Source: an uncultured Bacteroidales bacterium (GTDB taxonomy: Bacteria > Bacteroidota > Bacteroidia > Bacteroidales > Paludibacteraceae). From it: DNA of 37,581 nt. Positions 9,471-18,789 of this stretch are shown here, one piece after another. The first letter of the stretch is position 1. The number at the start of each line of letters is the position of its first letter. A program made the translations under genes and the position numbers. Location: assembly GCA_903901975.1 (NCBI GenBank), contig CAIUTB010000093.1, forward strand, positions 1-37,581, written 5' to 3'. The notes under the pieces were generated by a model. That model was not told the origin of the DNA. It saw only the letters and a list, made by a program, of their open reading frames with translations, and searched no databases.

Positions 9471-10859
9471 TTATTTTCCTATTTTTACAAGTACACAGCC
9501 GTGAGCTTCTACCAGGGCAGTATAGTTGGTTGCAAATTTTCCAACAACTTTTTTAGACCAAAGATTACGAACCTTCAATTGACCATTCAGCCCTATTTCT
9601 TTCCAAGAAACACTAATTTCCTGTGCTTTTCCGTCATTCAAATTAAACATGGCCACATATTTCGCACCTGTTCCGGGTTGTTCGGACACCCAAATAATTA
9701 ATCCGTTTCCGTTTCTGAGTTCCCGACGGTGAATCGCTTTTTGATTTACAGCAATTACTTCGGCATTGGTAATAAGTTTGGTGGTAACAGCATCATTCTC
9801 CGGCAAATATCCACCCAAAATCAATGGTGATTTGAATATGCACCAAAGTGTCATCATGGTGTATTTCTCGGTATCGGTAAAGCGTGAATATTCATCCGTA
9901 ACTTCAGCAATGGTTTTGCCAAGTAACGACGCAATCCAGGCATCACCACCTGTTTTGCGTAGTTTACCAATGGGTAGCATATCGGCATCAGGCCAACGTC
10001 CGGGTTGGTCAAAATTATCCCATTTGCGCAGCAGTTCAAACTGATGTTTAAGGTATTTCCAACCATCCCAAAAATCGCCCGAAACACGCCATAAGTTTGA
10101 GTTTTCGGCCAAATGTTTTGCTTCAGAAATTGGCGATTCGCCTGGTGAGAGACTATATACAATGGCTCTTCCTGAATTGTCTATTGCTTTACGCACACCT
10201 TCTATTTCAGCTTTATGGTAGGGATAGGACATATCGTCCACTTTTACAAAATCCACACCCCAAGCAGCATATTGCTCGTACACCGAATTGATATATTCCT
10301 GCGCTCCGGCTTTAGTCAAATCCACTCCTTTCATTATGGGCGACCATTTGCAGGTATCTGTCAAACTAGCAACCTCTTTTGCAAAATAGCCTGTTCCTTT
10401 AATCGGCGTATTATAGGCAACAGCATTCCAGGGAATTCCACGTTGCACATGAATACCAAATTTCAACCCTTTGCTATGAATATAATCAGCCAATGCTTTT
10501 AACCCAACACCACCTTTTGCCGATGGATATTTAATAGTATCAGGGATTAAGCGTCCGAATTTATCAAGATTCTGTACTGGTCTATATGTGTTCGATTTAG
10601 CCGTATTTATATCTATAGGGTGATACCAACCAGCATCAATTACCACATATTCCCAACCATACTTTTTTAGATTGGCAGCCATATAATCGGTTACCGCTTT
10701 TATTTGAGTTTCGTTGGCATCCAACCCAAGACAATCCCAACTATTCCATCCCATAGGTGGCGTTGGTGTTAATGAGACTTTAGTTTTTGTTTCATTTTTT
10801 GCAATCGCTCCGAATGTAAGAGATAATGCTGTTAAAACTGTGATTAATTTGATTTTCAT
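9471..10859 (-). CDS. Glycoside hydrolase family 27 (alpha-galactosidase-like)
   Basis: A 462-residue secreted enzyme with a signal peptide (about 1-20, ending GAIAK). The GH27 barrel starts with TPPMGWNSWDCLGLDANE and VVIDAGWY. The predicted nucleophile is Asp208 in VDFVKVDDMSY and the predicted acid/base is Asp262 in WRVSGDFWDGW. A C-terminal beta-sandwich ends the protein. The strand after beta-4 reads GIHVQRGIPWNAV, and the nucleophile motif is KVDD instead of the KYDN usual in characterised alpha-galactosidases, so the protein belongs to a divergent subgroup. GH27 also contains beta-L-arabinopyranosidases, so alpha-galactose is likely but not certain. It lies between a defective sugar porter and the epimerase in the same transcription unit. 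Confidence 0.88.
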   Translation of the reverse strand: MKIKLITVLTALSLTFGAIAKNETKTKVSLTPTPPMGWNSWDCLGLDANETQIKAVTDYMAANLKKYGWEYVVIDAGWYHPIDINTAKSNTYRPVQNLDKFGRLIPDTIKYPSAKGGVGLKALADYIHSKGLKFGIHVQRGIPWNAVAYNTPIKGTGYFAKEVASLTDTCKWSPIMKGVDLTKAGAQEYINSVYEQYAAWGVDFVKVDDMSYPYHKAEIEGVRKAIDNSGRAIVYSLSPGESPISEAKHLAENSNLWRVSGDFWDGWKYLKHQFELLRKWDNFDQPGRWPDADMLPIGKLRKTGGDAWIASLLGKTIAEVTDEYSRFTDTEKYTMMTLWCIFKSPLILGGYLPENDAVTTKLITNAEVIAVNQKAIHRRELRNGNGLIIWVSEQPGTGAKYVAMFNLNDGKAQEISVSWKEIGLNGQLKVRNLWSKKVVGKFATNYTALVEAHGCVLVKIGK

Positions 10860-10917
10860 TCCTGTATATTTTAAATTATTCGTATTGTTAAATATTGCTA
10901 GTTTTAAATATTACATT

Positions 10918-12198
10918 TTATCGTTTGGTCATCTTTTCCCAAATTTCTTCCATATCTTCCAATGTACGTCCTTTTGTTTCGGGCAAATAGAACCAGATAA
11001 ACACAAAGCCAATAACATTGAGAACTGCAAAAAGCAGAAAGTTAAAGACTGGACTAAAATCGAGCAAATAAGGCGACACGAGTACCACCACAAAAGTAGC
11101 CGTCCACAACATACACGACGAAAGCGAAAGAGCTTTTTCGCGAATGTAATTTGGGTAAATTTCGGATAATAACACCCACACCACGGGGCCAAGTGTAAAA
11201 GCAAAAGTGCCAATATAGCCCATTACAAAAAAGAATACCAATAAAATGGCCAAAAAGGTAAACACAAAAAATACCAATCCTACAAACATACCCTTAAAAA
11301 GTCCATCGCTGAGGTTGATATGCGCCTTTTCGAAAATGACCTGCACGTATTGAGTTACATTGTTTATCCCACAAAACTGTTGCAAAATAGCAATACCAAA
11401 ACCCACCAACAAAGCGGGCAAGACGGCTACGCCTAGCAAATCGCGATAGCTTCCACTTTTGGCAATATGCTGCGTTAAAGAATTTTTTATATCACGCATT
11501 TCCTTTTCAATAAATGCCTGTTCGCCAATTTTGGTCAATACTTTATGAGCTTCCATATCGCGGTTGGCTTTTATTAACCAACGAGGTGTTTCGGGAATAA
11601 AAAACACACTTACAAAGAAAACAATTGCGGGTATAAGTGCCGAGCCAAACATCCAACGCCAGCTATCTGCATTGTTGGCATCGCCAAAATAGTAAGCACT
11701 TATGGTGGCCATCAAAATCCCTAAAATGATTGTCAACTGATTGAGCGAAACCAACTTACCACGAGCATGTGCAGGAGCAATTTCGGCTATGTACATGGGC
11801 GACACCACCGAAGCAGCACCTACGCTTGCACCTTGAATAAACCGCCACAAGCAAAGCATTTCGGAATTAGATGCCAAAGCCACACCTATTGCCGTGATTA
11901 CCAGGAGTAGAGAAATAAATACCATCGTGTTTTTTCGTCCGTATTTGTTGGCAAACCAGGCAATTCCCAATGTGCCTGCCATGCATCCCAGCTCGAAAAT
12001 AGCTACTACCCAACCCAGCGAAAATCCCTGCAAGCTAAATTGTTTGGTAATAAATGGAATTACACCAGTAATAATACCAAGGTCGAAACCAAACAAAAGA
12101 CCACCCATGGCTGCCACAAGACTTATAAAAACAACATACAGTTTATTGTATGGATATGCTACTGAAGGGGCGTGAGTATCGATATTTTGTGAATTCAT
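10918..12198 (-). CDS. Sugar porter family MFS transporter with internal deletion of the TM8-TM9 region
   Basis: This 426-residue protein has the N-terminal half of a sugar porter (GGLLFGFDLGIITG, ANKYGRKN, PETPRWL), then QQFCGINNV in TM7 and PETKGRTLEDME at the end. Compared with the intact porter at 6884-8269, the sequence jumps from FTFLAILLV straight to FFFVMGYIGTFAF at codons 11233-11238. About 38 residues are missing, including the second DKxGRK motif and one whole transmembrane helix. The reading frame stays open. An odd number of helices would invert the rest of the protein, so transport is doubtful. Neighbours are in the same direction with short gaps. It may be a non-functional remnant, a specialised variant, or an assembly error. 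Confidence 0.8.
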   Translation of the reverse strand: MNSQNIDTHAPSVAYPYNKLYVVFISLVAAMGGLLFGFDLGIITGVIPFITKQFSLQGFSLGWVVAIFELGCMAGTLGIAWFANKYGRKNTMVFISLLLVITAIGVALASNSEMLCLWRFIQGASVGAASVVSPMYIAEIAPAHARGKLVSLNQLTIILGILMATISAYYFGDANNADSWRWMFGSALIPAIVFFVSVFFIPETPRWLIKANRDMEAHKVLTKIGEQAFIEKEMRDIKNSLTQHIAKSGSYRDLLGVAVLPALLVGFGIAILQQFCGINNVTQYVQVIFEKAHINLSDGLFKGMFVGLVFFVFTFLAILLVFFFVMGYIGTFAFTLGPVVWVLLSEIYPNYIREKALSLSSCMLWTATFVVVLVSPYLLDFSPVFNFLLFAVLNVIGFVFIWFYLPETKGRTLEDMEEIWEKMTKR

Positions 12199-12253
12199 TG
12201 ATTAGATTTTTAGAGTAATGAACAAAGAATAAAGATTAGTTTTTAATTGTTAA

Positions 12254-13552
12254 TTAAAAAGCTCCCGCTTCTTCTTTGGCAATTCTGCACCAGCGCACAG
12301 CATTCATGGGGTTATTCCCAAGCGTATGATTGTCTTTCATAATTAATTCAACATTGCAGTTGCGTGTAGTATAGAGATCCTTTCGAATTTCGGCACGGAT
12401 AGACGCCTCGTCCAACGATGACATAGCTAATGGTGTGGGCGACGGTTTAAGACTCATTACATAGTTATTGCCAAGAAATTCGGCCATCTTTTCCCGATTC
12501 GCCCACGGGCTGGTGGAAACGCGTCGTAATCTTGGGAATTTTTGTACTACATGCCAACGAATATCGAGCGGCTCGCAGCATCCGTAGCAATTCAATCCAA
12601 AACGTTCCATTATGGGCAGTTGATACGGAAAAATAAACTCTTCGAACATCTCTGGCGAGATACCCACCGTTTCTTGACTTTCGGTAAAGCCCCACATGTC
12701 CATGGTGCGCACATGAGCCGGATTAAAATCGGGTTGTGGTAACTGCGATGTCCATCCAAAGCCACCTGAGCCCACATAAGTACCACCCGTATTATCTGCC
12801 AACAAATTATTTTTCTCCAAAAAATCGAGCATGTGTAATTTCGAATCGCGCAAAAAAGCCATCATGCGATGCACTTCATCAGGGTATAGCATCAGGTCCA
12901 TCATCAGGTTCTCCAGCCCGCGCAAGTGAATAAAATCCATGGTCATGCCCAATGTCCACCACCAAAGCCCACGCAAACGAACTTGTAGTATGTCGCCCAA
13001 TATCTCCCTGGCCACTTCCACTATTTCGTTGGTTTTAGCATAGTCAACTGTAATTTCAGGAAAATGCAGTTTATCTAAATCTTCGGCATAGTCTTTTATT
13101 GGCGCATCCCACACATGCGAACCGCCATCACCACCCGAAGTATAAACCTCGGTAAGTCCCCAACCGTTGTCGGTATAACTATAAGGCACATTGAAAAAAG
13201 GTTCAATAACGCGGTCGTCCTGCATTTGTGTAGCCCAATAAATTTCCTTACGCAACCCCATTTCCCACACTCTGAAAAGTGGTTTTTCGCACAAAATCTG
13301 ATCTTGTGTAATAATTTCGTTCCACCCATTTTCGGGGTCGCAAAACACCAACGGACGAACAGGTTGCAAATCGTTCAACTTAAACCAAAGTTTTTTCTTT
13401 TCGTCCTCGCGTGGATGTACAGCCAATTCGGCCACCTGCTTTGCCAGTTCGCGTAATATTTCTTTTTCGCGGGCTGAATACCGAATATCACCTGCAATGC
13501 TGTGTGTAGTACTAATTCCCAGAGCTGTTTGCTCCATTGAAGCGTCTCTCAT
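12254..13552 (-). CDS. Uroporphyrinogen-decarboxylase-superfamily protein
   Basis: This 432-residue protein has no signal peptide and is probably cytoplasmic. Residues from about 150 onward resemble the URO-D/cobalamin-methyltransferase (MtaA/MtbA) TIM-barrel superfamily: LRGLWWWTLGMTMDFIHLRG, MEEFIFPYQLPIMERFGL-like helices and a cysteine cluster CYGCCEPL (Cys322, Cys325, Cys326) that could bind zinc. A true haem-pathway HemE would be about 340-360 residues and would not sit in a sugar locus. Members in PULs have no assigned reaction that I know of; methyl transfer from O-methylated sugars is one idea. No corrinoid protein is encoded nearby. Start alternatives are Met1 and Met6. The gene appears richer in G and C than its neighbours by eye, and so does the following porter gene; I did not compute this. 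Confidence 0.8.
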   Translation of the reverse strand: MRDASMEQTALGISTTHSIAGDIRYSAREKEILRELAKQVAELAVHPREDEKKKLWFKLNDLQPVRPLVFCDPENGWNEIITQDQILCEKPLFRVWEMGLRKEIYWATQMQDDRVIEPFFNVPYSYTDNGWGLTEVYTSGGDGGSHVWDAPIKDYAEDLDKLHFPEITVDYAKTNEIVEVAREILGDILQVRLRGLWWWTLGMTMDFIHLRGLENLMMDLMLYPDEVHRMMAFLRDSKLHMLDFLEKNNLLADNTGGTYVGSGGFGWTSQLPQPDFNPAHVRTMDMWGFTESQETVGISPEMFEEFIFPYQLPIMERFGLNCYGCCEPLDIRWHVVQKFPRLRRVSTSPWANREKMAEFLGNNYVMSLKPSPTPLAMSSLDEASIRAEIRKDLYTTRNCNVELIMKDNHTLGNNPMNAVRWCRIAKEEAGAF

Positions 13553-13569
13553 ATTTCTTAAAGTTTTTT

Positions 13570-16527
13570 TTATTTTATCATATTAAAAAACAACAAATCA
13601 TTAAAAGCATTTTTATCATCGACAGGATAAGATGGAGCTAACAGGATTTTGCCTTTACCAAGTGATATTGCACCGGCAATTGTCAGTAGTCTATCGGGTC
13701 GCCAGAAAAAGGCACCGTAACTTTTTTGACTGCAATTGGAGACAAATGGTTCAAAACCTACCGGGTCAGACGGAGCTTCCCAACTGTTGGTGCTAATACA
13801 GCTTACACTTTGGTTTGCCTGATTACCCATGAATTTCTCCAAATAGCCCCATCCATTTCCGTTCCAATAGGGTTTTTGTTTGCCTCCCCAATAGGTAACC
13901 GATTCTTTCAAAATACGTTTTTCATATAATAAATCTGCCCATTTTTGGTCAAATTTAAGGACTAAAGTTGCACCATCTTTTACCCATTTTATCATTTGGT
14001 CAACTGATTCTGAATGGGGCTGTCCTGATGCCAATATTACATCCGGTTTTGGAGTTTTATTGGAATATAAGCCGACATTAGCATTTGCTTCGGTAAGTAC
14101 ATCGTAAGCCGATTGCCACTTATAAACAACAATCTTTTTGCCTGCAATATCTTTTGCGTATGAAGACGGATTTTTTAATAAAACCTGCTCGGTACCATTC
14201 GCAACTTCAAGATTCTTTTGAAACAATTTTGCTTCGAGCGTTATATAGCCGGCTTTCCAACTTTCTGAAAGAGGTACAGAAAGTGAGTCAATCAACGATT
14301 GAGTGTAAATATCATTACCTTGCACAACTACTGATTTTTGATACTGATAGTCGGTATATTTCCCGTTACCATCTTTTATTTTCAATTGTAAATTATATTC
14401 TCCTGAAGCAAGTTTATTTTCATTGATTAATGATAATTTAAATACCGCCGACTGTTTTGGCTCAAAATATTTACCATTCTGTCGAGTGATTGCTACTTGT
14501 AAAGGTCGTATCCAATAACTATAATCAGCAGCCGGACCTTTAAGATTTCTTCCTTCGTCGCAAATGGCAGAATACCAGGCCAAAAAATCATCTCCCAGAC
14601 TTAAATCGGCACCACTCCAGCCATTTATTGCATAACCATCTGCACTATTGTTGAGCATGATTGCCTGCCCCAAACGACCATCGGTGTACATTAATCCTCT
14701 TCCTGCCTGTATACTTAGGTCAGCTGGTGATTTGATGAATGGGTGATTCTTAAAGTCATTTTGCGCAAAGTAAGTTGCTGTCTTTTTTGCTAAAGCCGAC
14801 CATGACATATAATCGTATCCAACCGTATCAGAAGGATTTGCCAACAGATAAAAATTATCAGGACCTGTATAACAGCGCACTTCACCCCAATGAATAATAC
14901 AACTATCATTGTTTGTTTTATGCGATTTTAAATCTTTTTCCTGAAAACGTGTTTCAGCTTCTATTGTATGGTCGTCAATGTAATCGAGTCGCAACTTGTA
15001 TTCGTAGGGTCGCAAGTGCGGCACTACATCCGATTCACCACCAAATTGCCCACCTGACTGATTGGTAATCATGCGCGAATTGTCAATTTTAAGTGCATTT
15101 TGAAATATTTGTTTGTGAGTAACACTAAACGAATTTTGTTCATTGGCAATATTATAAATCATAACCGAAGGTGAGTTTTTATCGCGTCGCATCATGCGGT
15201 TAAATTTTTCAATAGCTACATTAACAGGGAAATAGGTTTTCTCTTTCGGATCAGTCAGCACCCATGCCGGTGGCAAAAGCTCATCGATACCGGGCGTACC
15301 TCCCGGCTCTTCGTAAATGCACAGACCCAGTTCATCTGCATATTTCAGTATCAATGGATCGCCAATACGACGATGCATACTCAAACAGTTCAATCCGATA
15401 TTCTTGGCATTTTCAACACTCTTACGAGCCATTTCCGGTGTAGCATAAAATCCTGTTTGCCAATAGAAATTCCAGTCAATTGCCGAACGAATCCGAATAC
15501 GTTTCCCGTTTAAGTAATAATTATGTTCTCCCTTTTCGTTGGCTTTTGCCTCAAAAACCCGAAATCCGAACCGCACTTCTTGTAGATCGGCTACATTATT
15601 ATCCGATATTTTAATTTTACAATAATACAAGTTTGGACTATCTACCTCCCAACGTTTGGCATCAGGTACCGTTACATTTTTTCGGAAAAGAGTTTCCGTA
15701 TTTGCTGTAATATCCACACTCCATGAAGTTGAAAAAATACTTTTACCTGTTGGATATGGAATTATTTCTGCTACCACATGAAGTGTTCGCTGGCTTTGTT
15801 CTTTATTTGCAATACAGAGTTGGAGTTCGATATTATTGGCATTCGCCGGTAAATTGTTTTTTACGAAAATGTCAGATATATAAACCTTATCCGTTGCTGT
15901 CAGACTTACATCTCCGGCAATTCCACCAAAATCGTGACCCGGTATAAGTACATATTTCGAAGCCCAGGTGATATGATGTTCGTCTGACCAGCCACGTTGT
16001 CCGCCAGGGTTTGTAATCCGGAAAGCTATTCTATTTTTTTGTCCCGCTTTTATGTAAGCCGAAATATTGCAAGTATAAGGAGTTTCGGCAATTACATCGT
16101 AACCTGCCAATTTTTCGTTGACATAAATTTCAATTCGTTGTCGGTACATTCCCACATACAGTCTGATTACTTTGTTTTTCCAATCGGCAGGAATATCGAT
16201 TTCTTTCGAAAACCAACCGACTCCGTGATACCGCCATGAAGGATTTCCTTGTCCAAAAAGTTCTTCGAAGCAAGCCGGTATTTTGGCAACAATTCCTTTT
16301 TTAGAAAACAATAGGTTCCACCCGCAACTTGGGCTATTAACAGGTAATTTTGTAATATCCAACTGTTGTGGAAGATAGAGTGAATCTGTTTTCCAAATAG
16401 CGGTGCTATCGAGCCATACACGCCAGCCATTTCCGGCAAGATTGAGTGTTTGCCTATTATTTTGAGCAGTACCACTTAACACAATCATTAATAAAGAGAT
16501 AGTAACAAATTGCTTTAGTAACTTCAT
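13570..16527 (-). CDS. Glycoside hydrolase family 2, beta-galactosidase/glucuronidase-like
   Basis: This 985-residue secreted enzyme starts with a signal peptide (about 1-21, ending GTAQ). It has a sugar-binding jelly-roll domain (about 30-215; WRYHGVGWFSKEIDIP is typical), an immunoglobulin-like domain, and a TIM barrel starting near YYLNGKRIRIRSAIDW. The predicted acid/base is Glu463 in YNIANEQN. The predicted nucleophile is Glu549 in HWGEVRCY. After the barrel come a further beta-domain and a Rossmann-like region (KPDVILASG..., KDGATLVLKF) resembling glutamine-amidotransferase-like appendages of some GH2 enzymes. The bond cleaved could be beta-galactoside, beta-glucuronide or beta-mannoside; the sequence does not decide. 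It is co-transcribed with GH3 upstream and the URO-D-like gene downstream, with gaps of 35 nt and 17 nt. Confidence 0.88.
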   Translation of the reverse strand: MKLLKQFVTISLLMIVLSGTAQNNRQTLNLAGNGWRVWLDSTAIWKTDSLYLPQQLDITKLPVNSPSCGWNLLFSKKGIVAKIPACFEELFGQGNPSWRYHGVGWFSKEIDIPADWKNKVIRLYVGMYRQRIEIYVNEKLAGYDVIAETPYTCNISAYIKAGQKNRIAFRITNPGGQRGWSDEHHITWASKYVLIPGHDFGGIAGDVSLTATDKVYISDIFVKNNLPANANNIELQLCIANKEQSQRTLHVVAEIIPYPTGKSIFSTSWSVDITANTETLFRKNVTVPDAKRWEVDSPNLYYCKIKISDNNVADLQEVRFGFRVFEAKANEKGEHNYYLNGKRIRIRSAIDWNFYWQTGFYATPEMARKSVENAKNIGLNCLSMHRRIGDPLILKYADELGLCIYEEPGGTPGIDELLPPAWVLTDPKEKTYFPVNVAIEKFNRMMRRDKNSPSVMIYNIANEQNSFSVTHKQIFQNALKIDNSRMITNQSGGQFGGESDVVPHLRPYEYKLRLDYIDDHTIEAETRFQEKDLKSHKTNNDSCIIHWGEVRCYTGPDNFYLLANPSDTVGYDYMSWSALAKKTATYFAQNDFKNHPFIKSPADLSIQAGRGLMYTDGRLGQAIMLNNSADGYAINGWSGADLSLGDDFLAWYSAICDEGRNLKGPAADYSYWIRPLQVAITRQNGKYFEPKQSAVFKLSLINENKLASGEYNLQLKIKDGNGKYTDYQYQKSVVVQGNDIYTQSLIDSLSVPLSESWKAGYITLEAKLFQKNLEVANGTEQVLLKNPSSYAKDIAGKKIVVYKWQSAYDVLTEANANVGLYSNKTPKPDVILASGQPHSESVDQMIKWVKDGATLVLKFDQKWADLLYEKRILKESVTYWGGKQKPYWNGNGWGYLEKFMGNQANQSVSCISTNSWEAPSDPVGFEPFVSNCSQKSYGAFFWRPDRLLTIAGAISLGKGKILLAPSYPVDDKNAFNDLLFFNMIK

Positions 16528-16562
16528 TGTTTGAATCGAATTGATAAGTTTGAAATTATAGG

Positions 16563-18773
16563 TTATCTTAAAGTTATTTTGATTTTCTGATTATTCGTTT
16601 GAATAAAGAAATCGCCCTTTTCTAATAATGTTTTGCCATTGCCATCCACAAAACTTAAATCGCGTTTCGGATTAATTTGAAAAGAAAAAATGGATTCTTG
16701 TCCGGCTTTAATTTCCTTTTTTTCGAAGTATTTCAACTTCTTGATAGGTTGAGTAATGCTGGCAACGGGATCTGATATATACCAGAAAACTGTTTCCTTA
16801 CCATCAATGTTTGAATCATTTTTCACTTTTAGCTCTATGGAAACAGTTTCATTTTCAGTAAAAGTCGTTTTAGAAGTTTTCAACTCAGAATAGACATAAT
16901 TGCTGTAACTTAATCCATGACCAAACCAATACATTGGTTCATTTTTTACATCCTGATAGAGTCCATTCCAATCTTTGGAGGAGCTGCGGGCATTGGGGCG
17001 CATATTGTAATATGTTGGGATTTGACCCGTAACTTTTGGGAACGTAATATCTAATCGGCCCGAAGGATTTATTCTGCCCGAAATGATACCGGCAAAAGGA
17101 TTTCCTCCAAAATTACCCGGCTGCCAAACTTCGAGAATGGCATCGGCAAGTGGCTCAAGTCGAATAAGTTCCAATGGTCGTCCGTTAGAAAGTACCAGAA
17201 CAACCGGCTTTCCTGCTTCTTTTAGTTTTGCAGCCAATTTCTCCTGAATTGTGGGCAGGGCTATGGACGCACGCGAAGCATTTTCGCCACTCCAACCCCT
17301 TTTTTCACCCAGACATAAAACCACAACATCAGACTGAGCGGCTATTTTCATTGCATTCTCAAAATCTGACTCGTCAGTTCCTTCGAAATCACAACCTTTT
17401 GAATATAAAATATCAGCTTTGTTTTTGAATTCATTCGTCAATCCATCAAATAAGGTAACTGTATTTTCCTGTTTGCCATTGCAAGTCCATGAACCCATAA
17501 TATTTCCCTGATCTTTCGCAATCGGCCCAATGATTGCAATTTTTTTAATTTTTTCTGATAATGGTAAGACATTCTTCTCATTCTTGAGTAAAACCATAGA
17601 TTCTTCGGCACATTTTTCAGCCAGTTTCTGACTTTCGGGTTGTAGGTAACGATTTGCTTCTGCAATCTCTTCAACATAAGGATTATCAAACAAGCTTAAA
17701 CGGAATTTCACACGCAAAATACGACGTACAGCATCGTCAATTCGGCTCATTTTGACTTCATTCTGTTTGATTTTTGCCGGCAAATATTTCACGTAAATAT
17801 CATCGTTCATATCCATTTCCACCCCTGCATTTACAGCTTTTACTCCAGCATCGGCACTATCGGCAGCATAACCCTGATTTATAAGTTGATACACTGCTTT
17901 CCAATCCGAAACCACAAATCCATCGTGTTTCCATTGATTTTTTAGTACCTCGGTCAAGGTATAATGATTGGCCGAAGCAGGAACGCCAGTAATATCGTTG
18001 AACGCACTCATCAAGGTTTGTGCACCGGCATCAACTCCGGCTTTGTAAGGTGGCATAAAGGTCTCCCAAAGTGTAAGTGGCGAAACATCGGTAGCATGAT
18101 AATCGCGACCACCTTCCGACAAACTGTATCCAATATAGTGTTTCAGACAAGCAGCCACAGAATATTTATCCGAAAGTTTTGCTCCCTGATATCCTTTAAC
18201 CGTAGCAATACAAAATTGAGAATTGGAGTAGGTGTCTTCACCGTAAGCCTCGGACACTCTTCCCCAACGTGGGTCACGTGCCACATCTATCATAGGAGAA
18301 AATGTCCATTTAACACCCGATAAAGTGGCTTCTTTGGCTGCTATTTCGCAGGATTGACGGGTAAGTTCCGGATTCCACATACATCCTTGTGCCAGTGGAA
18401 TAGGAAATATCGTTCTGAAACCATGAATCACATCCATACCTAACAGAACCGGAATTCCAAGACGAGAATGCTCCATAGCTTTTCGCTGGATTTCATTGGC
18501 AAAATGGGGATCGTTACTAAAATTAATGTACGAACCTGTCTCTGGTGTTAGTTTTCTTTTTTCGCTCTCTGCATTGTTTGCATTGTTATTCTGACCAATT
18601 ATCCGTTGATTCATTTGAGCTAATTTTTCGCTCAACGTCATACGTTTCAATAGATCTTCCACTCTCTGTTCTACTGGTGCCATCCGATTTTTGTAAAGTG
18701 CTTGTTTATTTTGTGCTACAAGATTTGGAAGTAGTAAGAGTGTGAGCCAAACAATAGATAATATGTGTTTCAT
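16563..18773 (-). CDS. Glycoside hydrolase family 3 (BglX-like)
   Basis: Counting from Met at 18773, the protein has 736 residues and begins MKHILSIVWLTLLLLPNLVAQ, a clean signal peptide. An in-frame ATG at 18800 would overlap the GH105 stop and put nine residues before the signal peptide, so I chose 18773. Domain 1 shows LLGMDVIHGFRTIFPIPLAQ, DPRWGRVSEAYGEDTY and KHYIGYSLSEGGRDYHATD. The nucleophile is Asp290 in GFVVSDWKAV. Domain 2 contains LGEKRGWSGENASR, whose glutamate is the likely acid/base. A fibronectin-type domain closes the protein. GH3 enzymes of this type remove non-reducing beta-glucose, beta-xylose or similar residues in the periplasm. The gap to the GH105 stop is only 16 nt, so the genes are co-transcribed. 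Confidence 0.93.
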   Translation of the reverse strand: MKHILSIVWLTLLLLPNLVAQNKQALYKNRMAPVEQRVEDLLKRMTLSEKLAQMNQRIIGQNNNANNAESEKRKLTPETGSYINFSNDPHFANEIQRKAMEHSRLGIPVLLGMDVIHGFRTIFPIPLAQGCMWNPELTRQSCEIAAKEATLSGVKWTFSPMIDVARDPRWGRVSEAYGEDTYSNSQFCIATVKGYQGAKLSDKYSVAACLKHYIGYSLSEGGRDYHATDVSPLTLWETFMPPYKAGVDAGAQTLMSAFNDITGVPASANHYTLTEVLKNQWKHDGFVVSDWKAVYQLINQGYAADSADAGVKAVNAGVEMDMNDDIYVKYLPAKIKQNEVKMSRIDDAVRRILRVKFRLSLFDNPYVEEIAEANRYLQPESQKLAEKCAEESMVLLKNEKNVLPLSEKIKKIAIIGPIAKDQGNIMGSWTCNGKQENTVTLFDGLTNEFKNKADILYSKGCDFEGTDESDFENAMKIAAQSDVVVLCLGEKRGWSGENASRASIALPTIQEKLAAKLKEAGKPVVLVLSNGRPLELIRLEPLADAILEVWQPGNFGGNPFAGIISGRINPSGRLDITFPKVTGQIPTYYNMRPNARSSSKDWNGLYQDVKNEPMYWFGHGLSYSNYVYSELKTSKTTFTENETVSIELKVKNDSNIDGKETVFWYISDPVASITQPIKKLKYFEKKEIKAGQESIFSFQINPKRDLSFVDGNGKTLLEKGDFFIQTNNQKIKITLR

Positions 18774-18789
18774 GATTGTTTGTAAGTTG

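Noticed and set aside
10714-11169. Open plus-strand frame of 151 codons antisense to the GH27 and the second porter
   Set aside because: It runs across two well-supported minus-strand genes and the gap between them, has no family features, and no promoter lies before it.
13115-13456. Open plus-strand frame of 113 codons within the URO-D-like gene
   Set aside because: It is antisense to a conserved gene with intact motifs, has no recognisable domain and no promoter.
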